Shown here one piece after another: positions 13,601-24,725 of a DNA stretch of 64,000 nucleotides. Below the pieces are notes generated by a model that was not told the DNA's origin, made no database searches, and worked only from the letters and a program-made list of their open reading frames with translations. The DNA is from Pyrocephalus nanus. Lineage: Eukaryota; Chordata; Aves; Passeriformes; Tyrannidae. The position numbers and the translations under genes were made by a program. The stretch spans positions 5,892,501 through 5,956,500 of the forward strand of contig CM076275.1 of the NCBI GenBank assembly GCA_038380795.1. Direction: 5' to 3'. Position 1 is the first letter of the stretch; each line of letters opens with the position of its first letter.

Positions 13601-15494
13601 TAGAGAAAAGCTGATGGATGCTGAATCATGGAAAGGAAACGGCAGCTTGTGAGATCCCAAACACCACAATCTGGGGATCTCCATCTTGAAGGGAGCTGCA
13701 AAATTACTATACTCACAAACGGGGATGAAATTTCCTATGTAGTTCAGCATGAATATCTCTCGCTGCCAAGACATTCTCAGTTTAATTAATATTTCATTCT
13801 GTTGATGCACCTTGTCCACTTATTTTCCCAGTTGTTTGCAGTGCAGATTTCCCAAATTGTTTCCTTGGGGCACTTGCAAAATGAAGATCTCACATCTGAG
13901 GAATTCCTTGCAGCTCAATTAGTGAAATTTCTGGGTGAAAAATGTATGCACTTTTCATTAAAAAAAAAAAAAATGTACCCAGCGAAACTAGCCTGGAGGT
14001 AGTTTGAAAGTAAGAGGAATATTTTGTTAAAAAATGAAGGAAGAAAAGGCCCAAACCCCAAGTGGATTAGTAGTTACAGCACTGTATGTCCAGAAACTAC
14101 CAGAAACCTTTTCCCAGTAATGGATAATGGGGATCTCATCACCATATAAAATATGTCACCTCATAAAAATGTCAAAAGCTGAAACCACAGGAGATCTGAG
14201 TTGCTGGAGGATCTTCCCTAAGTGAGTTGCAACAGAGAGTACATCATCCTCCTCAATCCTGGGGCAAGTTGAGTTTGGGAAGGGATTATTCTTTGGGCAG
14301 ACCAGCACAAAGCTGTGGAATTGCCTCTGTTTGCTCTGCCTTGAGCCGGAGCATGGACCTGTATTGGTTCAGATCCTGCAGTTTATGTAAAATCAATCCT
14401 GAGCTGAAGTGGAGAACTCTCATAGTTCCCAAAGGGTCTTATTTCTTTTCCCCTCTAACTGGTGCCAGACCAGAGCTTTCCCCCAGGTTATTCTACAGCT
14501 TGGGAAAGTCAAACCTCCACACCTATGCTTTGCAACACCACAGTGAGGACTTCCTCATGCTTGGTATTTGCAAAGAGGAGAATAAATTTACCAGCGCCTG
14601 CACAAAAAAAACCCAACATGAAGACAGCACGATGCACTTCAGGGACTGTTTACACAGGATTTTGGCAGAAGGCATCTATGTGGAAGTGCTGGTGTGGAAA
14701 TCTGGGGAAGCTGCAGTCTTTGTATTGAGCCCCCTCTGCTCCCCTGCTGTGGTGTCTCCTTGTGCCACCAGGCAACCCTCCTGAGCAAGGGCTATTTCAG
14801 AGAGTCTCTGTGCCACCAGCAATGATTCCGGTGCTTTTTGTTTTGGGCAGAACTGCCGTGGGATTTGATGGGATACCCCGTGCAGAGCTACCCTCATTCC
14901 GTCTGCACTCTGCTGAGTTGTGGCAGCTTCTGGCCAAGGCAGACACACACTGTGAGCTAAGCGTGAGGCAGGTGCGTGGTTGTCCTTTCTGCACGTACCA
15001 GATTGCTGCACAGTTCACACAACAGACTGGCGGTGCCTCCCACCCGCTCAGCTGCCATGCAAGAGGCTGACAGGGCCCAGCTCAGTCCCTGTGACCCAGC
15101 TTGTGCCCTCAATTCTGTCCTTACTACCACCTTTATCCTGAACGGACCTGTTGGCCTCAGTGGGGTTACTGGTGGGACCAGATTTTCACAGCAGAATTTC
15201 CAGGTTGGAACATTTTGCTTTCCAGGTAGAGAATATTTTGCTAATGTTTTTTTGGGGGGGGGGTTGCTGAGAAGCAGGGAAAAAAAAAAAAAAAGGTAAT
15301 GAAGATTAAGAGAGAGAGGAATAGAAGCTGTTGGGAGATGGTAACTAAGCTATGAGGAGCAGGGGTCTCCTGCGTGGCTGTTCACCTTGGAGTTACTGCA
15401 GGGATTCCTGTACTCAGCTGATGAGTCCTCTGAGTAGCATCAATGCTCTCCAAACCGATTGGGTGTTGAGAAAGGCAAAAAGCTTAGCTGAATG
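7626..15494 (+). other. GRIA1: GRIA1 intron 2, continued (no gene seen)
   Basis: Unique-looking intron sequence with homopolymer runs: C11 at 8520-8530, C-rich 12780-12793, A12 near 13960, G10 at 15254-15263 and A15 at 15280-15294. About 9540-9900 and 10370-10680 are somewhat richer in GC. The longest open frame, 14227-14784 (+), shows no recognisable domain and has no promoter or splice context that would support a gene. The 7900-8030 stretch faintly resembles the antisense 3' part of an old CR1-like element but is too decayed to call. Confidence 0.7.
15247..15294. repeat. homopolymer cluster T7-G10 and A15
   Basis: T7 is followed directly by G10 (15254-15263), then 16 unique bases, then A15 (15280-15294), just upstream of the 15.5 kb CR1. 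Confidence 0.85.
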
Positions 15495-15730
15495 TCAAGG
15501 AAGGTTTAGGTTAGGTATTAAGAAAAGGTTCTTCACCCAGAGGGTGGCTGGACACTGGAACAGGCTCCCAAGGGTCACAGCACCAAGCCTGACGGAGTTC
15601 AAGAACAACATTCTCAGGCACTTGGTGTGATTCATGGGACTGTCCTGGGCAGAGCCAGGAGCTGGACTTTGATGATCCTTGTGGGTCCCTTCCAACTCTG
15701 CATATTCTATGATTTTATAATTCTATGATT
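15495..15730 (+). mobile_element. CR1 LINE, 5'-truncated 3' end
   Basis: The sequence shows the hallmarks of an avian CR1 3' end: a run translating to GRFRLGIKKRFFTQRVAGHW followed by NRLPR, typical of the C-terminus of CR1 ORF2, then gatgatccttgtgggtccct, ttccaactctg, and a tail of imperfect attctatg repeats ending near 15730. The reading frame is open from upstream through 15630, ending at RHLV. 5' truncation is normal for CR1, which integrates by target-primed reverse transcription. The exact left edge is uncertain because the sequence before about 15495 does not obviously match. Confidence 0.88.
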
Positions 15731-17329
15731 GTGTGAATGTGAACCTCAGAGGATGACTTTGTGCTGAAAAAAACCTTTCCCCAGGAGGAAAGTGACAGTT
15801 TTCTGGCATACCTTTTCCCCTCCCACAATGTGCCCAGTCCTGAGGACCACTCAGCTTTTCACTGGAATTATGAGGGTGGCCACTGTGCAGCACACTAGCC
15901 CTATACCTCTATTAATGAGAAAACATAGGGGGAATTATTTCCTTCTGCCACTGGCCACTTGGAAGTATTTTGAGTATACTTAGGAAGAAGAGTTTAATAT
16001 TTGTAAAAGAAAAACTCATGAGTTTGAATGCAAGTCTGTTCAAAGTGGGAGAGGGGAGCAGTACGAACCCCATTCCTCCTCCTGTCCTCCCTACTGAAGA
16101 TCAGAGGGAACAGCATATGAGAAATGGGAAGAAAAGTGATGAGATGGAAACTGAGGGTGGAGGGGTTGAGAGAGAGCATTGATTGGCAGGTCCTTTCCTG
16201 GTGGATTTGTTTTTAAAGAGAAATCACAAAAGTGCAGGGCAGACCATGCCCAGAGAAGGAGCAAAGGAGATGCTACTCACTGTCCCTGATTTTTCTCTCA
16301 GGGAAATCTCTCCATCACAGCTCCTGACTTTGCAGCATGTGATGCAGGGTTTTGTAGACAGAGAAAATTGTGGCTGATCACAGTTTGTAGGGAAGCCCTC
16401 ATGTTTTTGCTTCTCTTGCCAGCCTCTCCCTTGAAATGTAAATAAATAGGGTTGGAGACATACATAATGAGACCCAAGGGTAAAGGACTAAAAATCCAAC
16501 ATCATGTTTTCTTTGGCTGCATTTCTGGGGAAAAAAAAAAAAAAAAAGGCTAGATGAGGAATGATATAAAAAGAAATCAGACCAGTTCAGCATTCAGCAT
16601 ACAGGAAAGGTTGGAGCTGCTGTAGAGAAGCAGTGGTGTGCAGACTAATGAGTAAACAAACACAAACAGTGCTGCACACTGCCTACAAAGGCCTCCTTCC
16701 ACCTTTGAAAGCAGATTCCTACCCAAACCTGGGCAAAGCCTGCTTTGAAATTTTCTGCTGCAAACAGTAGTGAACTGCATGGTGAGTGGACAGGGGATCT
16801 TTCACCAGTCCTTGTAAAACCTCTCTGAGCCTCGTTTCTTTCTAACTCTCTGCTGCCTCAACATCCAGCAATGGCCAAAACAGCCACTGCCTTTTAGCTA
16901 TAGACTACACCTGCCCAGGGAGGAAGGCAGGGCACAAAAGCTGCTTTCTAGGGAGAGGATCTCTGAGAAGGAAGCCAGTGGAATGAACCTTCTCCTGATG
17001 TCCCAATACCTGAAGCAGTCACCTCATTTCACGCTTTGGGAGCCAAGTGAATGCGTCTCTTTTGCAGCTGCGTGTGCTGGGCTGGGGTTGCAGTCCTGGG
17101 GATGCATCTGCTGAACAGCAGCAGCAGGTCTGCAGTCACCAACAGGGAGTTAGAACTAACTGCCTGGGAAAAGGATCAAAGGGAAATCGTTTTACATCGT
17201 GTTTCTTCGCAAAGATTGTTCCTCTACACTTGGTACCCCTTCTCTCCAGAGCATTGCTTTTGATGTTGCACGTGGCATCATACTAATAGCGCAGATGGGC
17301 TTTCCTGCTAGTCAAGCTTGTCAATGAAT

Positions 17330-17360
17330 AAGGTGAATTTCAAGGTGAATTTCAAGGTGT
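17330..17360. repeat. 12-bp tandem direct repeat
   Basis: The unit aaggtgaatttc occurs twice exactly and a third time partially (aaggtgt). A small duplication, probably replication slippage. Confidence 0.85.
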
Positions 17361-18370
17361 GTAAAAAAGGTCATCCCCTCCTTGTGTGGATTTCTGTGGG
17401 AATCACTGCTGCCATCAGACCTCCTGAGCCAAGCCATGACTGCCTCAGCTCCCTGCAGGTGCCCTGCTGGGACAAGCCCAAACCAATAACCATTCCATTT
17501 CCAGCAGAGTTTGCTTCAGTGCTGTTCGCTCTATGCTTCAGCACTAGTGCCTCTGTCTGGGAAGCAGGGAGGGAACCACTTAGCCATTCTATGGCAAAGG
17601 CAGCTTCATTTCTGCTCTGCCCTCCTCCTCCCCTTGATGCTGCTTCAAGGCATGGGAATCCTGCCTGGCCATTCTCAGTTAGAGACATCTTTTGGGCACA
17701 AAGCAGCTGACATTAAGGAAAGCATTGCTGCAAATCAGTGTGGTAGTACAGAACCCTCTCTTGACAGGAAGAAAATAAGTGTGAAACAATCCTTGCTTTG
17801 CAAAAGGGAAACCTGCCGAAGCTATTTACACATTTCAGGGAGGGCACGTGTGACTCTAACGCTGTTGTACCGGGGAAGGAGGAGCCATGCATGCAGCGTT
17901 TGCAAGAGAAACATACAGTGAATGTGTCACCCAGTGGTCCCAAGTGCCCATTCCCATTTTTTCAGTTTGATACACCAAATACCTGAGTGTCTACTTAACT
18001 CAGAGTGAACAGTGTCGCTACTCTCTGCACCAGCCCTTGCAAAGGGAGCACAGGGTCACATGGAGAGCAAACCACTAGTCATGACCTCAGGTGAAGGGAA
18101 ATTTTGGGTGCCCCCAAATGAGCAGAGCATGTCCTAGGGTGCCTGGAGCTGTCGTGTACTGCCCCACATAGCTGGTTATGCTGTCCATCCACAGGTGCCA
18201 CAGGCAAAGAGCAGACAGAAGACATTGCCTACCCAGATAGGACCTCTCAAGCCTCAGTCCTGTTTGGTGTATTTTGCTGCCTTGCTGTTCAGGGTTAATA
18301 TTGTGTCTGTATGGCTGAGTGGGCAGCGGGCTGAATGGCAGTGATTTCCTGTGGAGGAGGTAATTTCCCT

Positions 18371-18456
18371 GCCTTTTTTGTTTGTTTCTTTGTTTGTTTT
18401 TGTTGTTGTTAGTTTTTTGGTGGTTTTTTTGGGGTTTTGTGTTTTTTTTTTTTTTA
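18371..18456. repeat. G/T-rich low-complexity tract
   Basis: Runs of T with interspersed G (tttgtttgtttctttgtttg, then gtttttttggggttttgtg and a T14 run). Similar, shorter tracts occur near 4214-4255 and 20528-20570. Confidence 0.85.
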
Positions 18457-19084
18457 GAATTATTTGCAAAGACATGAAAAGAAAAAAAAAGAAAATCCAG
18501 ACAGAGGCAGTTGCTCAGGAGAGACTTTGCAGTCAGGAGTGTGAGTGTAGGTCCACAGACCCACCATGGGTCTCCTCCCCAGCACCGTGGTCCAGCAGCT
18601 GCAAATGAGCAAAGCCTGCATTGCTGCTGGGTTTCTTCAGCCCACTGAGTTCCAGTGTCACCCAAAAAATGGGTAGACAGTCTTTGGAGCAATGAAATAT
18701 GTCATTGCCCTTTGCATGGGAGTAGAGGACGTAGCTAGAGTTTGGGAATTATTGTATGACTGCAAGACAAAGGTAACTACCTGCAGCCCTCAATGTACCG
18801 TCCCCTTCTGCCCATTCAAAGTTCAAGGTTATTAAACACAGTCTTGTGTGATGCTGCTGGAGTGACAAGTACTCTTGAGCAGCAAAACTCACACCGAATT
18901 CATAGCTGAAGAGAACAGATGTGACTTTTCTTATAGCCTTCTGGATCTTTTTAATAGAGCACTGTAAATGAGGCTATTAATTATAACAACAAGGAGAGTA
19001 ACACCAAGTATTTTCCCTGGTGTTTCACAGCTTGCAGAGCTAGAACAAATCCTCCGTGCCAGCAGCCTCCAGTGGTTTTGAACA

Positions 19085-19150
19085 TGAGCTTAGAAGCCAA
19101 GAACACCTGGTTCTTTCATCAGCTTTGATACAGACTCATTGAGTGACATC
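19085..19150 (+). mobile_element. possible MIR-like SINE fragment
   Basis: The stretch gaacacctggttctttcatc, then agctttgatacagactca and ttgagtgacatccaaaaagt ccctt, follows the order of the MIR 5' half (cctgggttc...gctctgccac...ctgtgtgaccttgggcaagtcactt). The match is weak and rests on spacing as much as identity. Confidence 0.35.
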
Positions 19151-20103
19151 CAAAAAGTCCCTTGAAGTTTGTTTTTGGGGAGGTGCTGAGCGATTACTGC
19201 TGCTCAGCACATCTGAAACCAGCCCAGCCTGGCCTTTCGTGAAACACAGCCCACAGCTCCTTTGAGCTCACGGAATGAAAGGCAGGTTACGAATGCAAAG
19301 TTTATTATACACCTACCGTGTAATGTCATGTGGACTCGTAACGTAGTAAACACTGCAGATGTTCCAAAGGCACAAAATCTTATCAGTAGTAAACACATTC
19401 TGAAACTCATCACTGAATTCTCTAAGCCTGTGATGTCCCTGCACAGATTTTGGTTGAGTTTTGGCCCTTGAAGGTATTTGTAGACTACTGCCACATCCCT
19501 CTACTGAATATCTGCCAGATCCATCAGTTCCAGGCCCTTCTGTTACCGACAGAGCAGATGCACTCAAAGTTACGAAGCCCAGAGTAAGCAAAACTAAAGT
19601 GTTTAATCTATTATTAATCAGTCAGTTGCAGAAATGATAGGGCTCTGGGGGACCTCAGAAAGACATCAATATTTATGGCCTCGTTAGCAAATGCCACCTT
19701 TTTTTTTTTTTTTTTTTTGTCTCTTTTAAAGAGACAACAGGATTATGAAGGATGTTTATGTTTCCAGTCATTCCATAAAGAGGCAATGTCATGTTTTGGG
19801 ACAGGATGGCTCAGAACAAGGTATTTAATATTTATCACAAAGTACTGAGACTTCCACTGTGCCTCTGTTCTTGGTCTTGCATTCAAGATTTCACCTTCTA
19901 GAGAAGCAATGACCCAAGCTGAAATCAGAGCCCCAGTTACTCCAAGCAATCCTCCAGGGAATTTTTGAAAATTAAAAGATGAAATCTCCCGAATTCCATT
20001 TGCGAAGATAAATCATATAAATTCCATAAAAAAGAAGCAATGAAATAGGATTTCAGTTCCAAAAGAGCTCCGCCCATTACAAGCAATTTTTTTTTCTGGA
20101 TTA

Positions 20104-20332
20104 GGCTAAATTTAGATTGGACATTAGGAAAAATTTCTTCACTGTAGGGGCTGTCAAGCATCAGAACAGGCTGCTCAGGGTAGTGGTTGAGTCACTATCC
20201 CTGGAGGTATTTAAAAGATGTGTAGATGTGGTACTTAGGGACATGGTTTAGTGGTGGACTTGGCTGTGTTAACAGTTGGAATCAATGATCTTAAAGCTCT
20301 TTTCCAACCTAAACAATTCTATTTTTCTATAA
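20104..20332 (+). mobile_element. CR1 LINE, 5'-truncated 3' end
   Basis: Starts with ttagattggacattaggaaa and continues with caggctgctcagg, ccctggaggtatttaaaaga and gacatggtttagtggtggac, then ccaacctaaacaattctat. This is the CR1 3' end in sense orientation, of a different subfamily from the copy at 15.5 kb. The tail is degenerate (aattctatttttctat), so the copy is not recent. Confidence 0.88.
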
Positions 20333-20527
20333 ACGACTCATCCTGCAGGGCTTGTGCTTTGCAGTTCTTGCTTGAGTTTGTTCATTGACATTTTTTGCAC
20401 ACACACCAGCGATGCTGATGTTACTATGACTGTTATCCCTGGTACCCAACCTTCTTAGCTCAGTTAGTTTCTACCCTCAGATAGCCCACGAGCTGGTTTA
20501 TTTCACACATTGTGTTTTGAGTGGGGT

Positions 20528-20570
20528 GTTTGTTTGTTTTTTCTTTGTTTTTGTTTTTTTGTTTGTTTGA
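20528..20570. repeat. (TTTG)n-like low-complexity tract
   Basis: The stretch gtttgtttgttttttctttg continues with gtttttgtttttttgtttgt. Simple repeat. Confidence 0.85.
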
Positions 20571-22135
20571 TTGAGCTGGTGTATTTTCAATTACTACTCT
20601 TCTCTTCACTTTTTTTTATTAATTTTTTTAGTTCTCTTTGGAGTTTCTTAATTTTTGTTAGGGTTTATTCTTCTGCTCTTCTGGAGTAGAAGAATAATCT
20701 CATTCATCTCAAGAACTCTTCAATGCCAACATCAACCTCTTGGTTGAACATTTTTGTTTTCTGTTTCATGCAAGAGATGTTGAGGAAGAGAGCAGAGAAG
20801 CAGGGAGACTAAAATCCAAAGGAAAATGAGAGGATAAAGTAAATAAATCAGAGAATGGCACTGTGAAAAAACATAGACTTCTTGAAACAGGAAAAGTGCA
20901 AGAGAGAGAACACTGCAAAGCAAAGAAACAATGGCCAGCCCTCAGTCAGTGCAGAGCTGCCTTCAGGTCACTGAGCTCATCACTTATCCCTTCTCACATT
21001 TGTACTTCCCTTACTGTCTCTTCATTCAGCCACCGATTTTCCCTCTTTCATACCAGGCTCAGACTTTTCTAAATAGGAAAATTAGGTGTCTTGCACATCA
21101 GTTCACCTTCTAATCAGTGTGAAAAGAGAAAACCCACCAACCTGGGCTGAGTCCAGCAGCACAAAGCTATTATGGACCATGGGAGGATCTCTACCCATGC
21201 AACTGGACAGCAGAAAGTCTTGTGGCATCTCCAAATATTTTACAGGATCTGGCAGCTTTTCAAGAGCTCCCTACACTGGCATTCCCCATCTTTAGTCTCC
21301 TTCCCTGGAGCTTGAAACTTTGTTCTCCTTGTACACGTGAAACCTCTAATCACTGTGGTTGGAGACTGATTCATTGTGCTCTTTGTGTGCAAGAAAATTA
21401 GATTTTTTTACTTCTTTAGTTTCAAAGTACTCAGGGCTTTCCCTAGTTTTCATCTATCCTTTAATTTGATTCTGCTTTATGATTTTGTCCCAGAGTTCTG
21501 TGCTCACTGAACTGCATTGTGGCCAATGCCAATACACCACTTCTCCAACGTTGTTTTTTTTCCCCCATTGCTGAACCCTAGATCATTGCAGACAGGTTTC
21601 TGTCTAGAGGTGCTTGAAAGCTTGTGGAAAATTTTCTCATTCAAAATAGGTTTTTGCCATAAAAGATTTATCCCCTTAAGGAAATAGTAGTTTCAAAAAC
21701 TGTTTACTATCATTTTGCCATTGCAAATCTGAAATAAAAGGTAAATGTGGAGATTTTCTATGTATGCTCACACTTTTTTGCCAGTTTGCCACTTACCTCC
21801 CACCTACCAGTTGGAAAACAGAAAAAAACCCCAGCATGTGATGCCAATCTTCACCTATTTTCATATTTCTCTGTTCTCCCATCTTCTCTCTGCAGAGAGA
21901 AAAGTACTAAAGAAATAAAACTATTTCTATCATTTTCTCTGACCAAAAGGAAAGTTAAGGCTACTTGAAACAGCACAAAACTAATTATTCTTGTTTTATT
22001 TTGATATTTTCAGCAGGAAAAAACCCACAATAATTAATGCTTCTTTTTGAGTATGACTTCTTAGGAGGAGAAAATAAGTTGGTAGCTCTATTCACCAGAC
22101 TTTCCTTATAGTTCTCTTCTGAGATTTCTAGTTGG

Positions 22136-22163
22136 AAAAAAAAAAAAAAAAAAAAAAAAAAAA
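22136..22163. repeat. poly(A) run, A28
   Basis: Twenty-eight uninterrupted A. No recognisable retroposon body precedes it. Confidence 0.9.
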
Positions 22164-23329
22164 GACCAATTCAAAAATTTAGGTGAACTCCATAAATTAT
22201 CAATTTGGAAAGTCTGAACAGAGGACAGCATCTTCCCATCCTCACTCCCTCCTTTTCCCCTTTGCTCTGTCAGATTCTGGGAGAGTCACTGAAGTCGCTT
22301 CTTGAAGCTCTGCCAGTACTTTGAGTCTCCTCCTGGCCCCAGAGCACTCTCTTCCCAGTGGGCCCTTGGTTGCCCTCACACAACACTGTAATAAATGACA
22401 CCCACACTCTGATAAAAGCCACACTTTAATAAATTCTCTGTTTACAAAGACCTCAAGTGTTTTTTAAAGTCATTGACTCCAGCATAAGCAGAGTTTGCTC
22501 AGTCCCAAGGGGCAGAGCTCTGTGTTTGATAATGTGAGACATAGAAACTTTCAAATGCCTTGGTTTCCTCTACCCCTTTCAAAAGGGACTGTTTCATCTT
22601 TATGCAATGAAAAAAAAGACCTTAATATCTGCTGCTCCTCTCACAGTGCTCACCCAGCATCTCCTTCATCTGCCATACCAAGTATAGGGAAGGAAAGCAT
22701 CACTCAGGCTGGCTCCTGGGAGGATAATGGCTCATGCAGCAGAGCTTGTAGTCCACTAAATATTCATTTCCCTGTGGTTTTTTGCATCTGTATTACAGAT
22801 AAGCAATTCCTATCAGGCGAGTCAGGTGTTCTGTGTCTCTGGAGACAGCTGAACACTGGAGGCGGGAGACTCCGGGAGTGTAAATGTGTGCTGAGGAAAT
22901 GCGAGCGTGGTTTCTGCACACCAGAGCAATCGAAAGGGATCCCTGGGTGCTCCCTGCTCCTGCTCATCTCCATTTCCCTACCCCACTGCTGCAGGTGGGA
23001 AGACAAAGGCAAGACACAAAGTGCTTTTGCACTATTAACCCCTGATGATAGAAATAGTGTGCTGGTGTGAGGGGCTGTGACTCTGAGCTCGAACTCTATG
23101 GCGAGCACAGGAAGGGACCTCAGGGTCACAGGGTTGTGCACTCAGACAAAAAATGATGCTCTAGCTGAAACCAGCTCTGCTTTTGCTCCAGTGTTCCCTT
23201 CGGAAAGCAATACCCGAGCTGCTCTCCTCCCACGGTTACAAATCTCTCTGTGGTTCACAGCCTGCATTAATTCATGACTAGTTTATTTGCAGTTGTTCTC
23301 ATGCCAATGTTGTCCTTTAGCATCAATAG

Positions 23330-23470
23330 CTCTTCTCTAGTGTTTACCTCTCTGATGTTTTTATAAACAGCAATCCATCCCCTCTCAGCCTTTGCTTCCC
23401 TGCACTAAACATGCCAGGTCTTTTAAACCTCTCCTCATGTGACAACCTCTTCTTTTTCCAGGACAGTTAC
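23330..23470 (-). mobile_element. possible old CR1 fragment, antisense
   Basis: The stretch ccatcccctctcagcctttg, then cttccctgcactaaac and cctctcctcatgtgac, resembles an internal CR1 3' region read in antisense (cctctcagccttctcttctc...aggctaaac...cctttcctcat). Substantially diverged; family assignment uncertain. Confidence 0.4.
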
Positions 23471-23707
23471 TCAAATATCCAAGGTTTTACCCCCAAATAC
23501 CTTATCTCACTATTTTTACCCTGGTTTATCTCACCATAAAAAAAGTGCTTGTTTTACTGCACTGATGGCAGGTTCACATGCACATGTCAGACTTAGGGAA
23601 AAATACATGCTTCGAGCAAGGGGATAATGGGGTTTGTGGCACAAAAAAGCTCCTGTGTGTGTAAAGCATGCTGTGGATGCACGTGGAGGGATGCTGTCAG
23701 CGGGATC

Positions 23708-23838
23708 GTGTGTGTGAGACTCTGAAAAGGATTACTCAGTGTGTGAGAGGGCGTCGTAAGAAGGATTTTGAGGTGCGTGACACTGAGAAGGATTAGTCTC
23801 GGTGTAAAAAAGTGTGTGTGTGTGTGTAGAAGAGAGGG
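23708..23838. repeat. degenerate 28-34 bp minisatellite, TG-rich
   Basis: Three imperfect copies of a unit that starts gtgtgtga and carries aaggatt near its end can be read at 23708-23738, 23739-23772 and 23773-23800. A fourth partial unit dissolves into a TG run (about 23811-23827). Confidence 0.65.
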
Positions 23839-23956
23839 AAGATAAGGGTGGCACGTGGAGAGAGATTAGCCCGAGCGTCTGTGAGCAGGGTGATAAGGGA
23901 GGGCTGTGTGTGAGAACAGCGCTGTGAAAAGCTGGGATTTAACTAATGGAAGGATT

Positions 23957-23982
23957 TGTGTGTGTGTGTGTGTGTGTGTGTG
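23957..23982. repeat. (TG)13 microsatellite
   Basis: Thirteen uninterrupted TG dinucleotides, within a wider TG-rich zone. Confidence 0.95.
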
Positions 23983-24398
23983 GCACATGTGTGCAACTGT
24001 CTGGGTGGGACGTGGAGAGAAGAATTTGGGTGTGCTGGGGGGGCTCCCTTGGGTGGGCTGTGTGCCTGTGCCCTCAGCAACCCAGGCAATAAGGAGCAAC
24101 CTCAGGGTTGCTCACAGCCCTGCATGTGTGGGGTGCAGTGTGGGCACTCACAAAGGGCTTCTGCACAGGGACAGGGTCATGGAAAAAGCCAGCATGTCCC
24201 ATGGGCAGGAAGGATTGAGGGGCCTCATGTGGAGGTTCTCACCTGGAAGGTGAGGAAGGAGGGGTGAAGCTGTGGTACAGGGAGAGGCAAAGCTGTGCCT
24301 GTGGGAGCAGAGGACAAGTGAGCAGAGGGCTGGTGACTCAAACTGTGGCAGAGAGAGAAACATCCCCCTGTGAACAGGACAGGACAGAGGGTATGTGT

Positions 24399-24421
24399 TG
24401 TGCTGTGCTGTGCTGTGCTGA
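24399..24421. repeat. (GTGCT)4 pentanucleotide repeat
   Basis: Four and a half copies of a gtgct unit. A shorter aggac pentamer duplication lies just upstream at 24376-24387. Confidence 0.9.
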
Positions 24422-24694
24422 GCAGAGGTTGTCCAGATGTGCAGCAAATGCAGTGTAAGTGTGTGTTTCTCAGGAGCTTTGGCTCTTGGAATGCCTAAAC
24501 ATCCCATCTGCAGCTAAGTGTGAAAGCTGGCAATATTTCCACTGACCTGATGTTCTCCACCTTTCACCTCAGATTTATCCCTGCTGTGCCAGCAGTCATA
24601 GAGCAGTTTACAATCCAAAGCAGGAGTAAGAGGGTTGATTGCATCCAAACATTTATTTTTTAAAGTTCTGACTTAACAGCAAAGCTTTTTCCTC

Positions 24695-24699
<5 letters not shown>

Positions 24700-24725
<26 letters not shown>
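24700..24725. repeat. poly(T) run, T26
   Basis: Twenty-six uninterrupted T after cctcttctc. Confidence 0.9.

Larger units (their letters stand above)
15731..20103 (+). other. GRIA1: GRIA1 intron 2, continued (no gene seen)
   Basis: Intron sequence between two CR1 fragments. It holds A17 at 16531-16547, a 12-bp direct repeat (aaggtgaatttc, twice plus a partial third) at 17330-17360, a G/T-rich low-complexity tract at 18371-18456, a possible old MIR-like piece at 19085-19150 and T20 at 19699-19718. The longest antisense open frame (18087-18692) runs through the low-complexity tract and encodes lysine/asparagine-rich sequence there, as expected for chance. Confidence 0.7.

Noticed and set aside
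14227..14784. 185-residue open frame on the + strand
   Set aside because: No recognisable domain, no splice or promoter context, and mixed composition typical of translated intron. Lengths like this are expected by chance in 64 kb read in six frames.
18087..18692. 201-residue open frame on the - strand
   Set aside because: It crosses a G/T-rich low-complexity tract that translates to lysine/asparagine-rich filler. The ends show no conserved protein features.
22495..23070. 191-residue open frame on the + strand
   Set aside because: No family resemblance, overlapped by an antisense open frame of similar length, and located deep in intron 2.
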